Shown piece after piece: positions 10,090 to 14,530 of a stretch of 14,530 nucleotides of DNA (position 1 is the stretch's first letter; each line of letters opens with the position of its first letter). The notes under the pieces are model-generated. The model worked only from the letters and a program-made list of their open reading frames with translations, had not been told where the DNA came from and did not search any database. This stretch comes from an uncultured Tepidimonas sp. Its GTDB lineage: Bacteria; Pseudomonadota; Gammaproteobacteria; Burkholderiales; Burkholderiaceae_C. Location of the stretch: contig CALEDU010000164.1 in the NCBI GenBank assembly GCA_937949455.1, positions 1 through 14,530 on the forward strand. Reading direction: 5' to 3'. Position numbers and translations under genes: made by a program.

Positions 10090-11520
10090 TCAGCGGTTGT
10101 AGGCCGACTCGCCGTGGCTGGTGATGTCCAGACCCTCGCGTTCTTCCTCTTCGGTGACACGCAAGCCCACGATCATGTCCACGATCTTGTAGGCGACGAC
10201 GGCCACCACCGACGACCACACCATGGTGATGACCACGCCCTCGGCCTGTACCAGCAGCTGGCTGGCGATGCTGAAGTCCTCGGCACCCGTGCCACCAAGC
10301 GCGGGAGCAGCAAACACACCGGTCAGCAGTGCGCCGACGATACCGCCCACGCCATGCACACCGAAAACATCCAACGAGTCGTCCGCGCCGAGCATCTTCT
10401 TGAGGCCGGTCACCCCCCACAGGCACAGGAAGCCGGCCACCAGCCCGATCACGATCGAGCCCATCGGCCCGACCGAACCGCAGGCCGGGGTGATCGCCAC
10501 CAAACCCGCCACCGCGCCGGAGGCCGCGCCCAGCATCGAAGCCTTGCCCTTGTGCATGGCTTCGCCGATCGACCACGCCAGCACAGCGGCGGCCGTGGCC
10601 AGCAGCGTGTTCAGGAAGGCCAGCGCCGCGCCGGCGGTGGACTCCAGGTTGGAGCCAGCGTTGAAGCCAAACCACCCCACCCACAGCAGCGAGGCACCCA
10701 CCATGGTCAGCGTCAGGCTGTGCGGGGGCATGGCCTCACGGCCATAACCGATGCGCTTGCCCAGCATGTAGGCGCCCACCAGGCCCGCCATCGCGGCGTT
10801 GATGTGCACCACGGTGCCGCCGGCAAAGTCCAGCGCGCCCTTGCCCAGCAGGTAGCCGCCCGGGCCCCAGACCATGTGCGCGATCGGCAAATAGCTGAAG
10901 GTAAACCAGATGGCGCTAAACAGCAACACCGCGCTGAACTGGATGCGCTCGGCAAACGAGCCGACGATCAGCGCGCAGGTGATGCCGGCAAAGGTCGCCT
11001 GAAACGCAATGAAGATCAGCTCGGGAATCTTCACATGCTCGGTGAAGGTGTCGGCCAGCGAAGCGGTCGTCACCCCCAGCAAAAACACCTTGTCCAGGTT
11101 GCCAAGGATGAGTCCTTCGCCGCCGAATGCCAGGCTGTAGCCATAGACCGCCCAGAGCACGCTCACCAGGGAGAACACCATCATCACCTGCATCAGCACC
11201 GACAACATATTTTTGCTGCGCACCAGGCCACCGTAGAACAGTGCCAGGCCTGGCAGCACCATCAGGATCACCAGCAGGGTGGCGGTCATCATCCAGGCCA
11301 CATCCCCCTTATCGACCGTCGGGGTGGCAGACGCCGCCGGGGCCGCTTCGGTCGTGGCGGGGGCTGCCTCCGCAGTCGCCGGGGCAGTCGCGGCGGCGTC
11401 GGCCGGTGCAGCCTGATTGGCCACGGGCGCATCATTGGGTGCCGCGGCGGTTTGGGCGAGCGCCGCGCTGCCCCATATCAGTCCAAGACCCAGACATAGA
11501 CACATCAGCAGTTTTTTCAT
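10090..11520 (-). CDS. amt: Ammonium transporter Amt with cleavable signal peptide
   Basis: This 476-residue inner-membrane ammonium channel conducts ammonium when nitrogen is scarce. The start at 11520 gives a signal peptide (MKKLLMCLCLGLGLIWGSAALAQ), and AAGGGG (minus strand, 11527-11532) is a well-spaced ribosome site. Longer in-frame starts read back into glnK. Residues 24-70 form an Ala/Pro/Thr-rich linker that would be periplasmic. About eleven helices follow from residue 74. The twin pore histidines are His239 (GGTVVHINAAMAGLVG) and His389 (FGVHGVGGIVGALLTG). The cytoplasmic tail EREGLDITSHGESAYNR is the conserved GlnK-docking tail. It lies 43 bases after glnK, so the pair is one operon. 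Plain E. coli AmtB lacks the long linker. Confidence 0.97.
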   Translation of the reverse strand: MKKLLMCLCLGLGLIWGSAALAQTAAAPNDAPVANQAAPADAAATAPATAEAAPATTEAAPAASATPTVDKGDVAWMMTATLLVILMVLPGLALFYGGLVRSKNMLSVLMQVMMVFSLVSVLWAVYGYSLAFGGEGLILGNLDKVFLLGVTTASLADTFTEHVKIPELIFIAFQATFAGITCALIVGSFAERIQFSAVLLFSAIWFTFSYLPIAHMVWGPGGYLLGKGALDFAGGTVVHINAAMAGLVGAYMLGKRIGYGREAMPPHSLTLTMVGASLLWVGWFGFNAGSNLESTAGAALAFLNTLLATAAAVLAWSIGEAMHKGKASMLGAASGAVAGLVAITPACGSVGPMGSIVIGLVAGFLCLWGVTGLKKMLGADDSLDVFGVHGVGGIVGALLTGVFAAPALGGTGAEDFSIASQLLVQAEGVVITMVWSSVVAVVAYKIVDMIVGLRVTEEEEREGLDITSHGESAYNR

Positions 11521-11563
11521 GGGAATCCCCTTGAGACTTTGGGAACGCGAGGGTTCGGTGAAA

Positions 11564-12011
<448 letters not shown>

Positions 12012-12053
12012 TGCTGGTTGAGGTCAATCGAACGAACAGGGGGACCATCGACC

Positions 12054-13610
12054 ATGGGTTTGTGCGTGGCGCGCAGCCGCACCCTCGTCGGGCTTGCGGC
12101 GCTGCCGGTGCATGTCGAGGTGCATCTGGCCAACGGCTTGCCCAGCTTCACCCTCGTGGGGCTGGCCGACACCGAGGTCAAAGAAGCGCGCGAACGCGTG
12201 CGCTCGGCCATTCAAAACAGCGGGCTGGAGTGGCCCTCCTCTCGTCGCATCACCGTCAACCTTGCCCCGGCGGACTTGCCCAAAGAATCCGGCCGCTTCG
12301 ATCTGCCCATAGCCCTGGCCATCCTTGCAGCCAGCGGGCAGCTCGATGCGCAAGCCCTGGCCCACCACGAATTCGCGGGTGAGTTGTCCCTCAGCGGCGC
12401 CTTGCGGCCCGTCCGGGGGGCGTTGCCCATGGCTTTGGCGCTGCGCGCCGAGCAGGCTGCAAACACCCCGGAGAGCGCCTTGGTCCTGCCCGCTGCGAGT
12501 GCAGAGGAGGCAGCCCTCGTGCCTGGGGTGACGGTCTATGGGGTAGAGCATCTGCTGGATGTGGTGCGGCGCTACCCTGCCGCCGCAACCCCTCCAAACG
12601 ATTGCACCGATTCGGGATGGCGACGGGCGGCATCTCGCACGATTCTGGTGCAGGATGACAAGCCTGGCCTGGATCTCGCGGACATCAAGGGTCAGGCAAC
12701 GGCCCGGCGCGCGCTCGAGATTGCCGCCGCGGGCGGCCACAGCCTGTTGCTGTCTGGCCCACCGGGCACTGGCAAGTCCATGCTAGCGCACCGACTGGCG
12801 GGCCTGCTGCCCCCATTGAGTGAGGAGGAGGCACTGGAGACCGCCGCGATCGCGTCGCTGGCGGGTCGGTTTCGACCCGAAGACTGGCGCCGGCGTCCCA
12901 TGGCTGCCCCGCACCACAGCGCCAGCGCGGCGGCCCTGGTCGGCGGCGGCTCGCCGCCGCGGCCGGGCGAAATTTCGCTGGCCCACCATGGGGTGCTCTT
13001 CCTGGATGAACTGCCGGAATTCACCCGCGCAGCGCTGGAGGCCCTGCGCGAGCCGCTGGAGACCGGCACGGTGCGCCTGTCGCGCGCCGCGCGTCAGGTC
13101 GAGTATCCGGCGCGCTTTCAATTGATTGCCGCCATGAACCCCTGCCCCTGCGGCTACCTGGGATCGACCACACGCGCCTGCCGCTGCACGCCGGATCAGA
13201 TTCAACGCTACCGCAACCGGCTCAGTGGCCCGCTGCTCGATCGCATCGATCTGCAGGTCGAAGTCCCGGCGCTACCCGCCGACGTCTTGCTGTCCGCACC
13301 GCCAGGCGAACCCTCGGCCACTGTGCGGGCGCGGGTGCGCGCCGCGCGCGAGCTCGCCCAGGCACGCCAGGGCCACCCCAACCACGCCCTGCAGGGCGAT
13401 GCGCTGCTGCGCCATGCCGCGGCGGACGAGGCGGCGCGCCGGCTGCTGCAACAGGCGGCTGCCCGGCTGGGTTGGTCCGGTCGGGCCACGCACCGCGCGC
13501 TGCGCGTGGCGCGCACGATTGCGGATTTGGCCGGGTGCTCGCAGGTGGAGCCTGCACATGTGGCCGAGGCGCTGCAGTACCGCCCCACTGCGGCAGGAAT
13601 GACGCCGTAA
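12054..13610 (+). CDS. comM: ComM/YifB-family Mg-chelatase-like AAA+ ATPase
   Basis: This 518-residue protein belongs to the ComM (YifB) family. ComM is a hexameric helicase that promotes branch migration when transforming DNA is integrated into the chromosome. The N-terminal Lon-protease-like domain covers about residues 1-170, with HLANGLPSFTLVGLADTEVKEARERV typical for the family. The AAA+ core has Walker A GPPGTGKS (235-242), Walker B VLFLDE (314-319) with PEF, and SGPLLDRIDL (391-400) carrying the arginine-finger region. A cysteine cluster CPCGYLGSTTRACRC (364-378) precedes it. The C-terminal Mg-chelatase helical domain follows. The start at 12054 gives the family-like MGLCVARSRTLVGL and has a purine-rich GGGGGA upstream (about 12039-12044). 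The gene is divergent from glnK. Confidence 0.95.
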   Translation: MGLCVARSRTLVGLAALPVHVEVHLANGLPSFTLVGLADTEVKEARERVRSAIQNSGLEWPSSRRITVNLAPADLPKESGRFDLPIALAILAASGQLDAQALAHHEFAGELSLSGALRPVRGALPMALALRAEQAANTPESALVLPAASAEEAALVPGVTVYGVEHLLDVVRRYPAAATPPNDCTDSGWRRAASRTILVQDDKPGLDLADIKGQATARRALEIAAAGGHSLLLSGPPGTGKSMLAHRLAGLLPPLSEEEALETAAIASLAGRFRPEDWRRRPMAAPHHSASAAALVGGGSPPRPGEISLAHHGVLFLDELPEFTRAALEALREPLETGTVRLSRAARQVEYPARFQLIAAMNPCPCGYLGSTTRACRCTPDQIQRYRNRLSGPLLDRIDLQVEVPALPADVLLSAPPGEPSATVRARVRAARELAQARQGHPNHALQGDALLRHAAADEAARRLLQQAAARLGWSGRATHRALRVARTIADLAGCSQVEPAHVAEALQYRPTAAGMTP

Positions 13611-13646
13611 CCCGCCACACTCTTTCGACCACCAACGTTTACGCCT

Positions 13647-14530
13647 ATGCCCGCCGCCGCATTAGTCCAGCCCACCGGCCAACCCACCACCGCCGACGAC
13701 AAGCCCCTGCCCCCGCTGCGCTGGCCCGCACCGCCCTACATCGGCTATGGCAGCGACGACTCGGGGGGCCAGCCTCAAGCCTGCGAGGTGGAAGGGGTCA
13801 ATGGCCAAACCCGCCACTGCCTGCTGGTCGCGCTGGAACCCGAGCGCCGCCTCGCGCACATCCAAGTGCCGCCATCGCGCACGGTCATGCCGCTGCGCTT
13901 CGACATGTTCCGCCGCCTCACGCTGACCAAGCCGCTGGCACCAAGTGTGCTGACTGGCGACCAGGTGCAAGACCGCACCTTCGAGGCCCTGGCACGCTAC
14001 CGGCCCCATCTGCCCTATCGCATCGCGCTTCCGGACGGCTCTACCCGCGAGGGAGTCACCATCGGGCAGGTGGAGTCGGCCGCCGGGGTCTTTTTGTTCG
14101 AGCCCATCGACGACGACGACCGCGTGCGAAGAACCTTCCTGCCGCGCGAGGCCTACCGCGAACTGCAGGTGGGCGAGGCCATCGGCCGCGTGCTGGTGGA
14201 GCAGCAGGCTCTCACTACGGAGCAGGTGGAAACCGCCGCCCGCGAACCGGAAGCCATGCGCCAGCGCAAGCTGGGCGGCTACCTGGTGCTCAAAGAGATC
14301 GGCAAACCCGAGCAGCTCCTCATGGCATTGGAAGAGCAGCGCCGCATACCTCTGGTGCGCATCGGCGAGACGCTTGCGGCGCTGGGCTTCATCCGCGAAG
14401 ACCAACTGCATGCGGCGCTGGAGAAGCAGAAAAAAGAGCGCGGCGTCCCACTGGGCGAATTGCTGGTGCAAAGCGGACAGATCACGCGCGAGCAACTGCG
14501 CTTGGCGCTGGCGCGCAAAATGGGCTACCC
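13647..14530 (+). CDS. GspE/PilB-like protein, N-terminal part (runs off window)
   Basis: An open frame of 294 codons begins at ATG 13647, 36 bases after comM, and leaves the window without a stop. It resembles the N-terminal regulatory half of Burkholderiales GspE/PulE-type ATPases (type II secretion or type IV pilus). The ATPase core with Walker motifs would lie beyond the window and is not seen. Residues 46-93 and 123-175 look like two related beta-rich modules (each a hydrophobic strand, a G-turn and a basic FRRLTL/YRELQV end). From residue 179 there are four tandem repeats of exactly 30 residues, starting IGRVLV (179), LGGYLV (209), IGETLA (239) and LGELLV (269). These match the MshEN/T2SSE-N helical pattern, which in some relatives binds cyclic-di-GMP. 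There is no clear Shine-Dalgarno sequence, so translation may be coupled to comM. Confidence 0.8.
   Translation, partial: MPAAALVQPTGQPTTADDKPLPPLRWPAPPYIGYGSDDSGGQPQACEVEGVNGQTRHCLLVALEPERRLAHIQVPPSRTVMPLRFDMFRRLTLTKPLAPSVLTGDQVQDRTFEALARYRPHLPYRIALPDGSTREGVTIGQVESAAGVFLFEPIDDDDRVRRTFLPREAYRELQVGEAIGRVLVEQQALTTEQVETAAREPEAMRQRKLGGYLVLKEIGKPEQLLMALEEQRRIPLVRIGETLAALGFIREDQLHAALEKQKKERGVPLGELLVQSGQITREQLRLALARKMGY

Noticed and set aside
9796..11499. 567-codon open frame opposite amt
   Set aside because: It is a shadow of amt in GC-rich DNA. The translation is His/Gln/Arg-rich with no domain, and amt itself is intact with signal peptide, pore histidines and terminator.
12107..12125. Two direct GGTGCAT copies as possible NtrC half-sites for glnK
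   Set aside because: NtrC sites are inverted repeats. These are direct copies and are explained by the conserved comM codons for VHVEVH.
13662..14495. 277-codon minus-strand frame at the window end
   Set aside because: It is opposite the GspE-like gene, whose four regular repeats and conserved N-terminus support the plus strand as coding.

Overview
The window is GC-rich chromosomal DNA from a betaproteobacterium. Protein style and gene order (gatCAB divergent from mreBCD-mrdA, glnK-amt next to comM, and a GspE/PulE-type gene after comM) point to Burkholderiales, most likely near Comamonadaceae. That assignment rests on family knowledge, not on a database search. No tRNA, rRNA, CRISPR array, insertion sequence or phage gene was seen. 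Most of the window is housekeeping, but two genes are visibly decayed.

Layout. Bases 2-259 are the 3' end of a fluoride channel gene (crcB), followed by pyrE (290-988). A decayed DUF4124-type envelope protein gene lies at about 1067-1466. On the minus strand, gatC-gatA-gatB (4819 down to 1509) encode the complete tRNA-dependent amidotransferase. Divergent from gatC, the rod-shape operon mreB-mreC-mreD-mrdA (4949-9457) runs on the plus strand. It ends, without rodA, against a convergent TauE/SafE permease pseudogene (9439-9971, minus). Next on the minus strand comes the nitrogen operon glnK-amt (11902 down to 10090). It has a strong intrinsic terminator behind amt and a good sigma-54 promoter match in front of glnK. 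Divergent from glnK is comM (12054-13610). It is followed by the first 294 codons of a GspE/PilB-like protein that leaves the window at 14530.

How the genes work together. GatCAB makes Gln-tRNA and/or Asn-tRNA by transamidation. MreBCD with PBP2 (MrdA) drives lateral-wall peptidoglycan synthesis. GlnK senses nitrogen status and gates the Amt ammonium channel, and the sigma-54 promoter fits NtrC-type control. ComM is a helicase used in transformation, and the GspE-like gene may belong to type IV pilus or type II secretion machinery.

The most interesting signals are: the two pseudogenes, each with internal deletions and frameshifts; the sigma-54 element; four exactly 30-residue tandem repeats in the GspE-like N-terminus; and a 7-residue insertion in GatA. 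Genes I would expect beside glnK and mrdA are missing. Together these suggest deletion-biased streamlining of this chromosome. I found no convincing undescribed multi-gene system.
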